Positions 63,598 to 64,000 of a stretch of 64,000 bases of DNA are shown piece by piece. The notes below the pieces were generated by a model. It was not told the origin of the DNA and ran no database searches. It was given only the letters and a program-made list of their open reading frames with translations. How positions within the stretch are numbered: the first letter of the stretch is position 1; every line of letters starts with the position of its first letter. The translations under genes and the position numbers were made by a program. The stretch comes from an uncultured Pelagibacteraceae bacterium (GTDB taxonomy: Bacteria > Pseudomonadota > Alphaproteobacteria > Pelagibacterales > Pelagibacteraceae): contig CACBYP010000004.1 of assembly GCA_902543485.1 (NCBI GenBank), forward strand, positions 12,501 through 76,500, read 5' to 3'.

Positions 63598-64000
63598 ATG
63601 AAAAATATTTGTGAATGGAATAATTGTAACGAAGAGGGACTTTACAAAGCTCCGAAAGAAAAGGATAACAGCAAAGAATACAGGCTTCTCTGTCTTGAGC
63701 ATGTAAGAGAGTTTAATAAAAGCTGGAATTATTTTTCAGGAATGAGCGACGAACAAGTAATCAACTTTTTAAAGTCTGACATTACATGGCATAAGCCAAC
63801 ACAGAGTTTCAGCTCTTCAGATAATTTTTTCAAAATATTGTGGAATAACGCTTTAAAAGATGAAAATGGAAAATTTAAAGATTTTAGTAACTTGAACCAT
63901 ATGAATAAGTTTAAGTTTAATAGCAATGACCTTAAAGCCTTTGAAATTTTGGGTGTTGGAGTTGGTTTAAAATGGGCTAAAATACAAGAAAAATTCAAAA
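63598..64000 (+). CDS. J-domain (DnaJ-like) protein, 5' part only
   Basis: Starts MKNICEWNNCNEEGLYKAPK and runs open for 134 codons to the window edge. Cys at residues 5, 10 and 32 with His35 (LLCLEH) suggest an N-terminal zinc site. The start of a J domain is visible at the end (LKAFEILGVGV...KIQEKFK), so the HPD motif must lie outside. Alphaproteobacteria carry this gene type next to bolA. A co-chaperone role is inferred. Confidence 0.82.
   Translation, partial: MKNICEWNNCNEEGLYKAPKEKDNSKEYRLLCLEHVREFNKSWNYFSGMSDEQVINFLKSDITWHKPTQSFSSSDNFFKILWNNALKDENGKFKDFSNLNHMNKFKFNSNDLKAFEILGVGVGLKWAKIQEKFK

Noticed and set aside
1..64000. Prophage, insertion sequences, CRISPR array or integrated island
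   Set aside because: No transposase, integrase, repeat-spacer pattern or long direct repeats were seen; gene order is mostly standard alphaproteobacterial.

Overview
The window is chromosomal DNA from a very A+T-rich, gene-dense alphaproteobacterium, most like the marine SAR11 (Pelagibacterales) type. The alphaproteobacterial signs are a GcrA cell-cycle regulator, DUF4167, DUF1178 and DUF2948 proteins in their usual places, the orders trpF-trpB-trpA-accD-folC-trxA and rpmH-rnpA-yidD-yidC-argB, and a tRNA-His with A73 and no encoded G-1. The streamlined signs are one to ten base gaps, very many overlapping start/stop codons, no insertion sequence, prophage or CRISPR array, and no gene-free stretch above 300 bases. 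The exact clade cannot be fixed without a search.

Layout. 1-738: 5' half of a 16S rRNA gene on the minus strand, with a leader (739-950) holding a promoter, a boxB-like hairpin and a boxA. 1010-9494: M23 peptidase, then a minus-strand operon DUF4167-prmC-prfA-ispG-lysC, then ubiG, a DUF1178 protein and argJ. 9554-23370: secA, accA, malate synthase, recR-ebfC-dnaX preceded by the SRP RNA gene, pheA-kdsB, a membrane cytochrome c, argD-argF, gcrA and a SHOCT protein. 24349-36861: one long plus-strand run, rnd-kdsD-lptC-lptB-aroA-cmk-rpsA-ihfB-like-pyrF-trpF-trpB-trpA-accD-folC. 36858-40607: trxA and a nuclease group (ExoI, a RecB-like PD-(D/E)XK nuclease, RmuC). 40649-49338: histidine genes (hisG-sulfotransferase-hisZ-hisS with tRNA-His), cspA, tRNA-Phe, infA, hisD, DUF2948, murA, dcd and small basic proteins. 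49434-57598: tRNA-Thr, a VTT membrane protein, rpmH-rnpA-yidD-yidC-argB-HAD-dapD-dapE, then a histone-deacetylase-like gene coupled to a SET-domain gene. 57588-64000: truA-fmt-def, an exported protein of unknown function with a small membrane protein upstream, aroK-aroB, bolA and a J-domain gene cut by the window edge.

Most of this is housekeeping: translation, amino acid synthesis (Arg, Lys, His, Phe, Trp, shikimate), envelope and Kdo synthesis, and fatty acid synthesis. The most unusual points are: (1) trpF, trpB and trpA are full length and in the usual place, but many residues known to be needed for catalysis or alpha-beta communication are changed, including both partners of the alpha Asp56-beta Lys167 contact; (2) a deacetylase-SET methyltransferase pair is attached to dapD-dapE; (3) a sulfotransferase gene is translationally coupled inside the his genes; (4) CMP kinase lacks its P-loop lysine; (5) AccA carries a C-terminal membrane-like tail and AccD a changed zinc knuckle; (6) an ExoI/PD-(D/E)XK/RmuC group sits next to trxA, where many relatives carry addAB; (7) the SRP RNA gene abuts dnaX, so a naive dnaX start lies inside it.
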